The notes below the pieces were generated by a model. It was not told where the DNA came from. It did no database searches and saw only the letters and a list, made by a program, of their open reading frames with translations. From positions 1-45,224 of the forward strand of contig CAIKZE010000007.1 of NCBI GenBank assembly GCA_903831825.1: a stretch of 45,224 bases of DNA, written 5' to 3'. A program made the translations under genes and the position numbers. Source of the stretch: an uncultured Lentisphaeria bacterium. Lineage in GTDB: Bacteria; Verrucomicrobiota; Lentisphaeria; Victivallales; Victivallaceae. Every line of letters starts with the position of its first letter. The stretch's first letter is position 1. Below are positions 22,274 through 31,878 of this stretch, in pieces.

Positions 22274-23329
22274 TTATTTATTTTTCTGAGTAGTAAGTCT
22301 CTTGCCAATCTGAATCATCTTCTTTTCAAATAGACTAAATGAGGCAATAGCAATCACAATAGTAACAATAACAACACTTACCAGTTGAACTTCTTTATTT
22401 TGAATTCCAATTCTCTTAAAGACAGATTCCGAATACATTTTGACAATCGGATGAAACATATAAACTCCATATGTGGCAATTCCGAATTTTTCCAATGAGA
22501 AGCCGACAAAATTGGGAACGAAGTTATACAAATCAAACTTATAAAAAGAGATCACGATTAAAATTGAAGCCAAAATAAAAACAATCCGGTTAAAACCGGT
22601 AATTATTTCTATTTGGTCTCCTGAAGTCGGATAGAACAGGAATATTGCACATCCAATGAAAAAGACAACAAAATTAATTCTCTGGCTTATAATTACATTT
22701 TTAAGATTGTAAAAAATTGAGATGCCGACGCAATAGAGAAATAAGTTATTAAAAGGATTGATATATAATGTCCACTGATTTGCTATTAAGTGCTTAGGAT
22801 TAAAAATTAAAAAGGCAAATACTAAACACACGATAAAACTCACTAATGTAAAAATATCTCCGAATACTTTTTTTCTGTTATATAAAAAGAAGATGAAAGG
22901 CGTAAACACATAGTAAACCATTTCATTGCCAATAGACCACGCGCCGGTGTTTATCGCTCCATGCGTATCGATAAAACCAAAAAGCGTGGTTAAGTTTAAA
23001 ATAATTTTCAGTGGATCAAAAGAACCATTTCTTACGAAATTCAGACTCACTACGAGCGCCACACAAACCCAAAGCAATGGCCAGATCCTGAATATTCTTC
23101 GGATCATGAAAAAACCGGAAGTTTTCATATCTTTGATGAAGTTCGCATATACCATAGCCATACTCAAGCCCGATAGAATAAAGAAGATTGAAACTCCGTA
23201 TATTCCCAAACGGCCAAGCAAAGTTGTGGAATCTCTTGGGAAATAAAACCAAATTGCAAGGTGGTAAAACATTATTGCAATGGCCATCAATCCTCGCAGC
23301 CAATCCAGAGATTCTATTCTAGCTTTCAA
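22274..23329 (-). CDS. Acyltransferase-3 family membrane protein
   Basis: A 351-residue membrane protein with about ten helices, the family that O-acetylates or otherwise acylates polysaccharides. The start 'RIESLDWLRGLMAIAIMFYHL' is diagnostic; the His of MFYHL and the Arg of WLRG are the conserved catalytic-region residues. Other signs are 'SGLSMAMVYANF' and 'RRIFRIWPLLWV'. The start is TTG with GAGG 6 nt before. It is the last gene of the long minus-strand polysaccharide locus and probably modifies the repeat unit or the finished polymer, but a lipid or protein acceptor cannot be excluded. Confidence 0.9.
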   Translation of the reverse strand: MKARIESLDWLRGLMAIAIMFYHLAIWFYFPRDSTTLLGRLGIYGVSIFFILSGLSMAMVYANFIKDMKTSGFFMIRRIFRIWPLLWVCVALVVSLNFVRNGSFDPLKIILNLTTLFGFIDTHGAINTGAWSIGNEMVYYVFTPFIFFLYNRKKVFGDIFTLVSFIVCLVFAFLIFNPKHLIANQWTLYINPFNNLFLYCVGISIFYNLKNVIISQRINFVVFFIGCAIFLFYPTSGDQIEIITGFNRIVFILASILIVISFYKFDLYNFVPNFVGFSLEKFGIATYGVYMFHPIVKMYSESVFKRIGIQNKEVQLVSVVIVTIVIAIASFSLFEKKMIQIGKRLTTQKNK

Positions 23330-23421
23330 CCTTTACCTCAATTATTAATGTTTTTCTGCCTGTCGCCGTATTATTTTTACTTTTTCAGCATCCGGGTTTC
23401 CAAGACTCGACAAACCATAGT

Positions 23422-24876
23422 TCAGTTCAGTTGACTATTGGCCTCGGCATTGGCGGCGGCGGTCTTAACTCGCCTAATTTCCTCTTCGTCCAACTCATTT
23501 TCCCGTCGTTTTTGCAGATCATGTTCTTTTTTCTCTTTGCGCCGCTCTTTGGCAAATTCTCTTTTGAAGATATCCTTCATTGCCGCAATAATTGCGAAAC
23601 AGAACATCAACTGATAAAAATTAGAAGATTGTTTCAACACCCATTCCAGCGAGGACTGTAGATATATTGACGCCAAGCCGCCGGCCAGGCCAATCGCAAA
23701 ATACTGATATTCCGTATTAACAAACCGGAAAATATTAATTAAATTCATAATGAAGTAATATAAGAGGAATATCGCAAAAACTCCAAGGTTGATCCAGCCG
23801 GTTTCGGCGGCAACCATCAGATAGACAGTTTCAACCAATCCTTCTTTATATTTCTTATCTTTTTCCTTATCGAGATGCTTGCTATAAGGCCATGGCACGT
23901 TGACTTTTACACCAAAGTTGTTCAGGCCGATACCCAGAAATTTATCATTGGCCATATTAAGCGCCGATGCCGCCAGATTGTACCTGGTAATCTTCGATTG
24001 CACTGGAGCCGTCTCAAAACGCTGTAAAACCGTGTTAATCATAGCGGCCACAGCAATAATCGCACCGAACCCGATTACGGCAGTAATAATAAATTTTTTC
24101 ATCTCAAACCCGGAAGCGTAAGACAGCAATAATACGATCAGGCATCCTCCGATGTAACAAACCATTCCGGCGCGCGAAAGGGTAAAAAATACCAGCAGCG
24201 AGCCCATGCCGAACATTAAGAAAATGAAAGCTGATTTTAGAATTGAAGCCTTCTTTTCGTTCATCAGTTGAGAAAACATCATAGTACTCAAAATTGTCAT
24301 ATACATGCATAACGAATTTTGATGCGGCAAAGGCCCGCTGATCTGATAAATGCCAAGCCGGTATTTCTGATAAAGAGCTACGGCAAAAATGTAAATAATG
24401 ATAATCGGAATAAAGTGAATGGCCAAAGCAATGCGTTCATAACTGTTAAAATAATTATATAGCACCCAGAAGTAAAAATACATACGGACCATTTTCAAAA
24501 TTTCAAAATAAGAATACAGCGGTTCATAGGCATTAGTAATTGAAGCCAGACTGAAAGCAAAGTATATGAAATAAATAAATGAACCAGGCGGTATCAGTTT
24601 GATCTTAAAATCTTTGCCCTGGCGCATGATGATAACTAAAAATAAGACTATTGTAACCAAGTCAACCAATCCTACTTCAAATCCGCGTGACGTTCCGTGA
24701 TAAAATTCGCGGGATACGAAGTGAATACTCTCAGCCATGCGGCAGGTGAAAAAAATCATCAGGAAAAGGGCAACTTTTTCAAAGAACTTCGATGTTGAAG
24801 CCAGAAAAACCCCTACCGGCACCATGAAGAGCAAGGTCAAGAAGAAAATAAAGTATTTATACTCCGACAGCCCCAT
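23422..24876 (-). CDS. O-antigen polymerase / ligase-like membrane protein (Wzy/WaaL type)
   Basis: A 484-residue membrane protein with about 12 helices and the O-antigen ligase/polymerase signatures: a large loop after about helix 7-8, 'FFTLSRAGMVCYIGG', and a segment around 'LAASALNMANDKFLGIGLNNFG' (about 300-330), the typical R-x9-F-x-G-x-G-x-N pattern of the Wzy_C family. In the context of Wza, Wzz and PGT genes it is the polymerase of a Wzx/Wzy-type pathway. The C-terminal 55 residues (FKREFAKERRKEKKEHD onward) are highly charged and helical, probably a cytoplasmic coiled coil, unusual for Wzy. AAGG precedes the ATG by about 6 nt. Confidence 0.8.
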   Translation of the reverse strand: MGLSEYKYFIFFLTLLFMVPVGVFLASTSKFFEKVALFLMIFFTCRMAESIHFVSREFYHGTSRGFEVGLVDLVTIVLFLVIIMRQGKDFKIKLIPPGSFIYFIYFAFSLASITNAYEPLYSYFEILKMVRMYFYFWVLYNYFNSYERIALAIHFIPIIIIYIFAVALYQKYRLGIYQISGPLPHQNSLCMYMTILSTMMFSQLMNEKKASILKSAFIFLMFGMGSLLVFFTLSRAGMVCYIGGCLIVLLLSYASGFEMKKFIITAVIGFGAIIAVAAMINTVLQRFETAPVQSKITRYNLAASALNMANDKFLGIGLNNFGVKVNVPWPYSKHLDKEKDKKYKEGLVETVYLMVAAETGWINLGVFAIFLLYYFIMNLINIFRFVNTEYQYFAIGLAGGLASIYLQSSLEWVLKQSSNFYQLMFCFAIIAAMKDIFKREFAKERRKEKKEHDLQKRRENELDEEEIRRVKTAAANAEANSQLN

Positions 24877-24900
24877 TCTTTACCTTGAGTAAATATTTTC

Positions 24901-25983
24901 CTAAGGTCTAATTAAATTGGTCGCCGGGCCGGCAACTAAGTTAAACGCTTCCAATGTGGGCAACAGTTTCTTCACGACGACGTTATACTCTGAGAGCCCA
25001 TCCTTAGGAACGAAAACTACGTCATTAGGTTCGAGATGAAAGTCAAGAGCCCTGCCCCGCATGACTTTGTCAATGTTAACCTTGTAAACTTTCGGGTGAA
25101 CCATGCCGCCGCGAATAATCCATGCGTCCGAGGACGCAGTCTCAAGCACTCCGCGAGACCATGCGATTGCCTGCATTAAAGTCATCTTGTCTTTATAACC
25201 GAGGTAACCCGGCACCCCGACTTCACCAACTACATATACCGTCTCATTCATTGATGAAGCAATAAAAATGTAATCGCCGTCACGCAGCGGAATGTTATTC
25301 AAGCGGTCTCCCTGGCGAATTGCTTTCGTAAAATCAACCGGCAAGACTTTTCCATCCCTGGCTATATAAGAATTTTTCAAATCAGCCATTTCAACTGAAT
25401 CGCCCTGAAACAAACCATCGGCAAAACCTCTGGCCATCGCTATCGCATCAGACAGTCTCGGTTCATTTCTAAGCGGGAATCTGCCGGGAACGTTAACTTT
25501 ACCTGAAATCGTGAATGTCCCGCTTTGAATCCTTGTCGGCACAAGAGCGACTTTCGGAAAGCGAATATATTCTGAAAATTTAGTTTCAATAAATTTAGTG
25601 GCGTCCGGGACAGTCATGCCGCCGATCTTCAGCGGTCCGATAAGAGTTAGCGAGACATACCCGTCAGGGGTAACAATCAGCCCCTGGGAATTAAGATCGT
25701 CATTGTCGTATACTTTAAAGTCGAATCTGTCCCCCGCTGCAATGTGATACGGCTGAGGCTTGATATTTTGAAGCGCCTCGAGCTCTTTTTCAATTTCCAG
25801 CGGATCCTGTCTGACAACTTTGATTTCTTCATAATGCTGCTCCTTCGTCGGCGCCAGCGGAATTTCAGTCTTGTCCGCACATCCGCAAAGAAAACATATT
25901 ATAGAAAACGCACAAAACGCAACGATCAGTTTAATCCTACCGGATAATATTGACATCGCAGACCACTTTTTTTGTTTAAACAT
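24901..25983 (-). CDS. Polysaccharide export lipoprotein, Wza-like
   Basis: A 360-residue outer-membrane lipoprotein forming the export channel for polysaccharide. The signal peptide ends in a lipobox with Cys35 (FLCGC). The poly-export domain follows (about 85-170, 'AAGDRFDFKVYDNDDLNSQGLIVTPDGYVSL'-type sequence; 'FPKVALVPT'), then SLBB-type ubiquitin-like domains: 'GTFTISGKVNVPGRFPL' and 'ETVYVVGEVGVPGYLGYKDKMTLMQAI'. A PxxVF-like C-terminus ('EPNDVVFVPKDG') precedes a C-terminal tail. AGGGAA about 10 nt before the ATG. It lies 30 nt after the Wzz-like gene, so they are co-transcribed. The next downstream gene is the polymerase. Confidence 0.93.
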   Translation of the reverse strand: MFKQKKWSAMSILSGRIKLIVAFCAFSIICFLCGCADKTEIPLAPTKEQHYEEIKVVRQDPLEIEKELEALQNIKPQPYHIAAGDRFDFKVYDNDDLNSQGLIVTPDGYVSLTLIGPLKIGGMTVPDATKFIETKFSEYIRFPKVALVPTRIQSGTFTISGKVNVPGRFPLRNEPRLSDAIAMARGFADGLFQGDSVEMADLKNSYIARDGKVLPVDFTKAIRQGDRLNNIPLRDGDYIFIASSMNETVYVVGEVGVPGYLGYKDKMTLMQAIAWSRGVLETASSDAWIIRGGMVHPKVYKVNIDKVMRGRALDFHLEPNDVVFVPKDGLSEYNVVVKKLLPTLEAFNLVAGPATNLIRP

Positions 25984-26013
25984 AATTAATATTTCCCTGT
26001 AATAATTAAAATA

Positions 26014-28026
26014 TTACATACTCCGGATAAAATAGGATTTTTCCACGTTATTCAAAATTCCGCCTAATTTTCTGCAATCATGCTCTTTAAGGAAGTTTAC
26101 GCATTTGAGCAGCTTGAATTTATTCGAACGCTTAAACATGGTCACAAGTACAGAAATATCTGCGGACTGGCAAATGGTCGCAAACAATTGCTCGTTCTTG
26201 TTAAACTCAAAAAGTTCCCAGAAAATGTAGTCATAATGTCCATCAAATTTAGCAATAAATTTATCAATCATTGCCTTGTCGGCAGGGGCAATGTAGGTGT
26301 AATCGTCCATCACAAAATAAAGCCGGTGAGCATTTTCCAGCGGCATGTTCGGATTAATTACTTCATCTTTATAAATATAATCGTTCACTGCGAACTTAGT
26401 CATATTCCGTGCCAGTTCATTAACGGTGGAGATATAAAGTATCTTTTTCTCCTGAGGTCCGAACAGGTCAATGCATTTCTTGATAAAAAATGTCTTACCG
26501 GACTTGGCCTCCACATCGCCGAATGTGATTAATGTAACACCCGACTGTTTATCGGCATATTCCGCGATTCTTTTATAAACAACCTGTATTGCGGAATAAA
26601 AAGACTGTAGCGTAACCTGGTTAATCATCGGCAAGCTGCCCAGCATCTTTATTTTCAGCACATTTTCGATATCAAACCTGGATTTTACTGAAAAATCCAT
26701 CAGTTCCATTATTATTAATCCGCCAAGAGCCAGCAAGAAACCTGCAAGCCCGCCGGCAAAAATGATGAACCTCCGTTTTTTTGCCGCCGGCGAAGATGGC
26801 GGCTCCGCCCGTTCCAGAATGGTAATATCGCTGACGTTAGTATTAAGCGCGAATTTCATCATTGAAACTGTACCGTCTATCTTCTTCAGCAAATCGCGAT
26901 TTAAATCAAGCTGCCGTTTGATCTCCAAAAAATCACTCTCCATCCTGGAAAGCTGGGTCAATTCACTTTTCAGCTTGCTGATTGTGGCCTCCAACTGGCT
27001 TAAATTCTGGGTTACGCCTTTCAATTCAGCCTCTGCTTTGAACTTCTGCTCCTCGATGGTCTGACGAACTACATTACCGCCGTAAGTAACCGAGCTGGGA
27101 GCTCGTTTCTCGTCTTTAGCCTTACCCAGCTTCTCCTTAAGGTATTCGATTTCCGCCATCTGCTTCTGGACTTTCGGGTTATCATCAGTGTAGCGCTGGC
27201 GAAGTTTATAAAGAGCGCCCTCCATTACTGCCATATCAGAATTATCGGTAGCTGTTACAGTATAGTGAAGTTGAATATCCTCTTTCATATCTTTCATATT
27301 ATTTTCAAGATTGGCGATACTGATGCGCAAGGCAGATTCCTGCATGCGGAACTTGACCAGATTCAGTTCAAGTTCATTGAGCATCTTGAATTTGCCTTCG
27401 GTTTCAGTGGTGATCGAAATTACATTGAACCGCTTCAGATATTCTTCTTGCTGGGCTTCAAGTGCTTTGATTTTCTGAGACAGATTGATTTTGCTTTCCG
27501 TATAATATTTATAAATCTTATGTATGGAAGTGTTCTGATTTTCCACATAATCTTCAATAAAAACATCAGCGAGCATATTGGCAATAGCCGCGGCTTCGCG
27601 CGGCGTGTCGGAACTGGCAACAATGCTTATGATGTTTTCATTATCTTCCTGCATTTCCACGGCGGTTTGAGCATAAAGAGCAGCAAGCGTCGTTTTCAGC
27701 TTCAACCTGGTGATTACCTCCCGCATATTTTTGCGGATACGAACCATTTCGGTAATCACTTTGGTTTCGACCGGCTTGTAGAGGTTCGGCATATCGCTTT
27801 GCAGACGCTCAATATTGGTGTGCCTGAACATCAAGCATCTGGCAGTCCAAGTTTTCTGCTGGAAAATAGTGACATAACTGAATGTAAGAAATCCTGTAAT
27901 CAGGGGGATAATCAGAAGGACATAAAATCGTTTCCAGACAGCAAGCAGCAATATTTGTAAATCATATTTGAAAAGGCTGGCATCAATTCCACCGAGAACC
28001 GATTCGTTGTCTTCATGTATTTCCAT
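26014..28026 (-). CDS. Chain-length determinant (Wzz/GumC-like) fused to degenerate BY-kinase
   Basis: A 670-residue inner-membrane protein: TM1 (about 34-53), a periplasmic Wzz domain with long coiled coils (about 55-400), TM2 (about 420-440) with the preceding 'AEPPSSPAAKKRR' signature, and a cytoplasmic domain resembling BY-kinases/CpsD. The P-loop is a deviant 'AKSGKT' (residues 507-512), and the Walker B-like segment is 'YDYIFWELFEF', without the Asp of the usual 'hhhD(T/S)PP', and there is no C-terminal Tyr cluster. The protein can be expected to control polymer length and dock Wza, but tyrosine kinase activity is doubtful. GAGGG precedes the ATG. Confidence 0.88.
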   Translation of the reverse strand: MEIHEDNESVLGGIDASLFKYDLQILLLAVWKRFYVLLIIPLITGFLTFSYVTIFQQKTWTARCLMFRHTNIERLQSDMPNLYKPVETKVITEMVRIRKNMREVITRLKLKTTLAALYAQTAVEMQEDNENIISIVASSDTPREAAAIANMLADVFIEDYVENQNTSIHKIYKYYTESKINLSQKIKALEAQQEEYLKRFNVISITTETEGKFKMLNELELNLVKFRMQESALRISIANLENNMKDMKEDIQLHYTVTATDNSDMAVMEGALYKLRQRYTDDNPKVQKQMAEIEYLKEKLGKAKDEKRAPSSVTYGGNVVRQTIEEQKFKAEAELKGVTQNLSQLEATISKLKSELTQLSRMESDFLEIKRQLDLNRDLLKKIDGTVSMMKFALNTNVSDITILERAEPPSSPAAKKRRFIIFAGGLAGFLLALGGLIIMELMDFSVKSRFDIENVLKIKMLGSLPMINQVTLQSFYSAIQVVYKRIAEYADKQSGVTLITFGDVEAKSGKTFFIKKCIDLFGPQEKKILYISTVNELARNMTKFAVNDYIYKDEVINPNMPLENAHRLYFVMDDYTYIAPADKAMIDKFIAKFDGHYDYIFWELFEFNKNEQLFATICQSADISVLVTMFKRSNKFKLLKCVNFLKEHDCRKLGGILNNVEKSYFIRSM

Positions 28027-28045
28027 AGACCCTCAAACATATTGG

Positions 28046-29185
28046 CTAATTAAATCTATTCCATAACTTCAGATAACTTTTTAGAATTTCGTCTCCTGAT
28101 CCGGAGATTGAAATTCCCGGCAGTAATAAAATATAATCGCGGGTGGCCTCATTATCAAATAATATTGACGGCAAAACGATAAAAAGTCGCGTTCTTGGAT
28201 ATTTAAAGAACAAATTCAGATTAAATTTAGCCGGACCGACCTCCAGCATATTGATAATAAAGTTCTTAAGCATTTGCTGCATGGTCTCATTTTTTGCAAA
28301 TGGGGGATGCTGGTAAAAGGCTTTCTGAATTTGCGCGAAGTTCATCCCCTGCGCATCAAGACAGACGTTGAATACATAAAGATAAAATCTGGCAAAGAAT
28401 TCTTTAGCTTGATTCCACATTGCCGGCAGTTCGCCCTTAGCAGGCATGACCGGCTTCAACTTGAATTCGATGGACGCTTTGTACCACGGATAAAAATCTG
28501 ATACTTCCTGAACATCCTTATATGCATCAAACAATTCCGATCTTCGCTTATATGAGTAAGAATAGGTATGGCGCATCGCCAAATATGAATCTCCACATGC
28601 CATCACAGCTTTCCAGATATTCCGGGCTATAAAATCAACATCCTCGTCTTTCAATTGACTTTTTTCCATGCGCTGTTTGGCAAGCAGCAGGCCGGTTCCC
28701 CGGTTCAACATAAGCTTGGCGAGTTCTTCATGCGGCATATTATTCAGATCAAAAGCGGGCAACTGTTCAAAAATGTTCTCCGGGCCATAAATAACAACAT
28801 GACCGGACTTCAGTTCCTGCCACATCATTGTAAATTTAGATGACTTCAAATCAGAAATGTTTTTTACAGGGCTGAAATCTACATCAATTCCGGCGATCTC
28901 GGACAATTCCGGCGACAAATTCAGCAAAGCCCGGTTGAGCCGCCACTGCTGCATCCTGCTGATATCTGAAGTAATGACAAAAAAATCAAAATCATTATAA
29001 AGGGACATTTCACCATTAGTGTTCAGAAATACGCCCCCCTCCCCCCGGCCATATCCCCCGCCCAGCGCTAACGCAACCAGGTTCTTCCGTCCGACGGTGT
29101 CAACAACTCTTTCGACAACAATTCCCAGGAGAGAATCAATCTTCCGGTCAAACGCATCGTCGCCGTAAATGGTATATTTACTCAT
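28046..29185 (-). CDS. Nucleotidyltransferase-fold protein, unknown role
   Basis: A 379-residue protein whose N-terminal third matches the minimal nucleotidyltransferase/polymerase-beta-like fold: 'LALGGGYGRGEGG' (about residues 40-51, the G-G/S signature), 'YNDFDFFVIT' with the Asp65-x-Asp67 metal pair, and a third acid in 'GIDVDFSPV' (Asp101/103). The rest is alpha-helical and not recognised. This fold includes adenylyl- and guanylyltransferases for proteins or small molecules. It sits between the chain-length gene and the sensor kinase in the polysaccharide locus, so a regulatory modification of a locus protein or activation of a sugar intermediate are both possible. No Shine-Dalgarno sequence is obvious. 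Confidence 0.6.
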   Translation of the reverse strand: MSKYTIYGDDAFDRKIDSLLGIVVERVVDTVGRKNLVALALGGGYGRGEGGVFLNTNGEMSLYNDFDFFVITSDISRMQQWRLNRALLNLSPELSEIAGIDVDFSPVKNISDLKSSKFTMMWQELKSGHVVIYGPENIFEQLPAFDLNNMPHEELAKLMLNRGTGLLLAKQRMEKSQLKDEDVDFIARNIWKAVMACGDSYLAMRHTYSYSYKRRSELFDAYKDVQEVSDFYPWYKASIEFKLKPVMPAKGELPAMWNQAKEFFARFYLYVFNVCLDAQGMNFAQIQKAFYQHPPFAKNETMQQMLKNFIINMLEVGPAKFNLNLFFKYPRTRLFIVLPSILFDNEATRDYILLLPGISISGSGDEILKSYLKLWNRFN

Positions 29186-29205
29186 AATTTAAATCTTGTT
29201 CTTTC

Positions 29206-31692
29206 CTATTTTTGAAATATTGTTCCATTGATTACCCGGTTAATTGCCGCCATTAAATCCGCTTTTTTGACAGGCTTACAGATGTAATCATCAAAACCGG
29301 CCTGCAAGGCCTTTTCTTTCTCCTTGGGCGCCGCATACGCAGTTTGGGCAATGACCGGAATATCGGCGAAGTGATGTTTTATTTTTTGAGCGGCTTCGAT
29401 TCCGCCCATGACCGGCATTTGCAGATCCATTAAAATAAAACCATATTTGTTCTTTAAAGCCAATTCAACTGCTTCCGCGCCGTTTATGGCGCGATCAATT
29501 CTTTTCACTTTATCTTTCAACAGCAATTCGAGATAAAAATAACTGTTGGGCTCGTCTTCGGCTATCAGAACCGCAAAATCCCGCCAGTCTTTTTGAACCG
29601 CGAACGACAAAGTTTTTTCGTTGTCTGCCTTATCAGCCTGCTCAAAGGGAATGGTGAAATAGAAACGCGATCCCCGGCCCGGCGTCGAACTTACGCCTAT
29701 TTTGCCGCCCAGCAATTCGACCAGTTCCCGGGCAATGTTCAACCCCAAGCCAGTTCCCCCTATCACGGCCTCCCTTACCTGCGCTCCGCGATAGAAATTC
29801 TCAAAAATCAGTTTCTGCTCATCTTCAGGAATGCCGATGCCGGTATCTTTTACATAAAACTCCATCTCCCCGTCCCGCATGTCAAATCCTACTTCCACGC
29901 CGCCATTAAAGGTGTATTTGACTGCGTTGGACACCAGATTAGTAAGTATCTGTTTTATTTTATCAGCATCAGACCGGACGATCAGGCTTTTATACTGCGC
30001 CGGGATATTTACCGTCAAAGCAAGCGTCTTTTTGAATTCAGTCAGGGTAAACATCCGGTAAACATCTGTAATGAGTTCAGCCGGAATGAATCCGGTAATG
30101 TTTGCAGAAAGTTTTTCGCTTTGCAGCCGCGACAGCAGTATCACATCGTCTATTACCATGAGCAATTGCGCGGAACTTTTCTGCACAATTTCGGCAAAGG
30201 AATTCTTCTTGGCGCCTTTTGCCTCCAGCATTAAGTCTGAAAAGCCCATGATGGCGTTCATCGGCGTTCTTATTTCATGTGACATATTATTCAGAAATGC
30301 TGATTTCAGACGGTTGCTTTCCTCTGCTTTCTCCTTCGCCTCAATCAGTTCTTTTTCCCCGCGCTTCCGCTCAGTTATATCCTGGAATATCTCCAGCATC
30401 GCTTTCCTGCCCTGAAACGACATGCCGGTATGACTGATCTGAAAAGTCCTGCCGCCCATAATCCCAGCCGTTTCGTATATCTCCGTTTTGCCAATATTTA
30501 TGCCGGTCAGCAAGGGGCAATCAACACATTGGGACTTATTATCGCGATAAAGTTCCCAGCATTTTTTACCGGCGGCTTCGCTGCCGAAAAGTTTTTGCAG
30601 GTTTTCACACATGAACAGAATATTTCCGCATTCATCAATGATGTCCATGCCAAAAGGGATCGTTCGTAATAAAGAGGTATTAAGTTCGTTACTTTCCCGC
30701 AAGGCTTTTTCCGCCTGCTTGCGCTCGGTAATGTCGCGTCCTGTAACCACTGAACCGACAATTACGCCATCCTTATTACGAATGGGGGCGAAACTGTAGT
30801 TTCCCGTCCAGGTTTCGCCGGTGTCTTTGCGTCTCAGCGTGTATTCGGCATTTGTGCATATTTCCCCCCGAAGAGCCCTTGGCACTGCCCACTGCTCCAA
30901 AGAAGCAAGTTCTCCGTCAGGCAAGTACACATCCAGAAAAACAGGATACTCGGCCAGTGTCCGGGCACAATCATCCTTATTTTTAAATTTGTGAAATGTC
31001 GCGAATGCATCGTTAAAATTAATAAACCGTCCCTCGGTATCAGAAATGAACACGGCATCGGTCATGCTGGCCAGAGCCGCCGCCAGTTTCACTTCACTTT
31101 CCCGCAGGTTTTCCTGAATCCGCCGGTTTTCCGTTACATCCTGGTCCACGCCGAATACTTTATCCGGTTTCCCGTTCGCGTCGAAAGAAACTTCGCCTTT
31201 CGAATAAATGCAGGTGATATTTCCGTCCGGGCCGACTAACCGGTAGTCCATTTTAACCACCGCCGGACATGGCTCAGCATACAAATTGTGAAACTGTTTC
31301 CGGTCATCAGGATGAACTGACTTGAAAAAAAGGTTGTCCTTGTCTATGTTGGGGTCACCGACTTCGAGTCCAAGCGCTTTATAAACCAGCCATGACCATT
31401 GCACTTTACCGATTTTCAGATCATGGCTCCATTGTCCGACTTTAGCAAATTCCTGTGCTTTTTTCAAATCTTCTTCACTTTGCCGGCGTGCGGCATTTTC
31501 CAATTTCAGATTTTCCAGCAACTCCAAAGTCTCATTTCGGCTTGGGAGCAAGCTCTGATTAGCCTGTTCCATCTCGGCAGTCCGTTCGGCAACTAACGCT
31601 GCCGGACGTTCATTCCCTTCCAGCATTTTCAGATTTATGAGGTGACCCGGATTATCATCAACCGCCATAATTTTTAGTTTATCCACTGCCAT
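29206..31692 (-). CDS. PAS hybrid sensor histidine kinase with C-terminal REC
   Basis: An 828-residue cytoplasmic sensor kinase. The N-terminus 'KLKIMAVDDNPGHLINLK' looks like the first 20 residues of a receiver domain, followed directly by 'EGNERPAALVAERTAEMEQ', as if the receiver centre were lost. Then come a coiled coil (about 35-80), three PAS domains (about 80-195, 205-325 and 335-445, the third with 'CVDCPL'), HisKA with His472 in 'NNMSHEIRTPMN', an HATPase domain with 'NLVSNAVKYT' and 'DTGIGIPEDE', and a REC domain with Asp756 in 'LMDLQMPVMGG'. No membrane segment. The ATG at 31692 is preferred over TTG at 31707 because GAGGAGG lies 6 nt before it. It probably regulates the locus. Confidence 0.9.
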   Translation of the reverse strand: MAVDKLKIMAVDDNPGHLINLKMLEGNERPAALVAERTAEMEQANQSLLPSRNETLELLENLKLENAARRQSEEDLKKAQEFAKVGQWSHDLKIGKVQWSWLVYKALGLEVGDPNIDKDNLFFKSVHPDDRKQFHNLYAEPCPAVVKMDYRLVGPDGNITCIYSKGEVSFDANGKPDKVFGVDQDVTENRRIQENLRESEVKLAAALASMTDAVFISDTEGRFINFNDAFATFHKFKNKDDCARTLAEYPVFLDVYLPDGELASLEQWAVPRALRGEICTNAEYTLRRKDTGETWTGNYSFAPIRNKDGVIVGSVVTGRDITERKQAEKALRESNELNTSLLRTIPFGMDIIDECGNILFMCENLQKLFGSEAAGKKCWELYRDNKSQCVDCPLLTGINIGKTEIYETAGIMGGRTFQISHTGMSFQGRKAMLEIFQDITERKRGEKELIEAKEKAEESNRLKSAFLNNMSHEIRTPMNAIMGFSDLMLEAKGAKKNSFAEIVQKSSAQLLMVIDDVILLSRLQSEKLSANITGFIPAELITDVYRMFTLTEFKKTLALTVNIPAQYKSLIVRSDADKIKQILTNLVSNAVKYTFNGGVEVGFDMRDGEMEFYVKDTGIGIPEDEQKLIFENFYRGAQVREAVIGGTGLGLNIARELVELLGGKIGVSSTPGRGSRFYFTIPFEQADKADNEKTLSFAVQKDWRDFAVLIAEDEPNSYFYLELLLKDKVKRIDRAINGAEAVELALKNKYGFILMDLQMPVMGGIEAAQKIKHHFADIPVIAQTAYAAPKEKEKALQAGFDDYICKPVKKADLMAAINRVINGTIFQK

Positions 31693-31878
31693 ATAACGCC
31701 TCCTCAACCACTTTAATCAACTTATCTCCGGCTGAAACCGGATACCTGCAATTATGAACCGCTCGAGAACGAGATATTTCTACTCCTATTGCCACAAAAG
31801 CCAAACTTTGCCATCCCCGGCAGGGCTGGGGGTATTTTTAAATTAAGCTTAACTTCCGCAGTTACGCAAACAAAGCAT

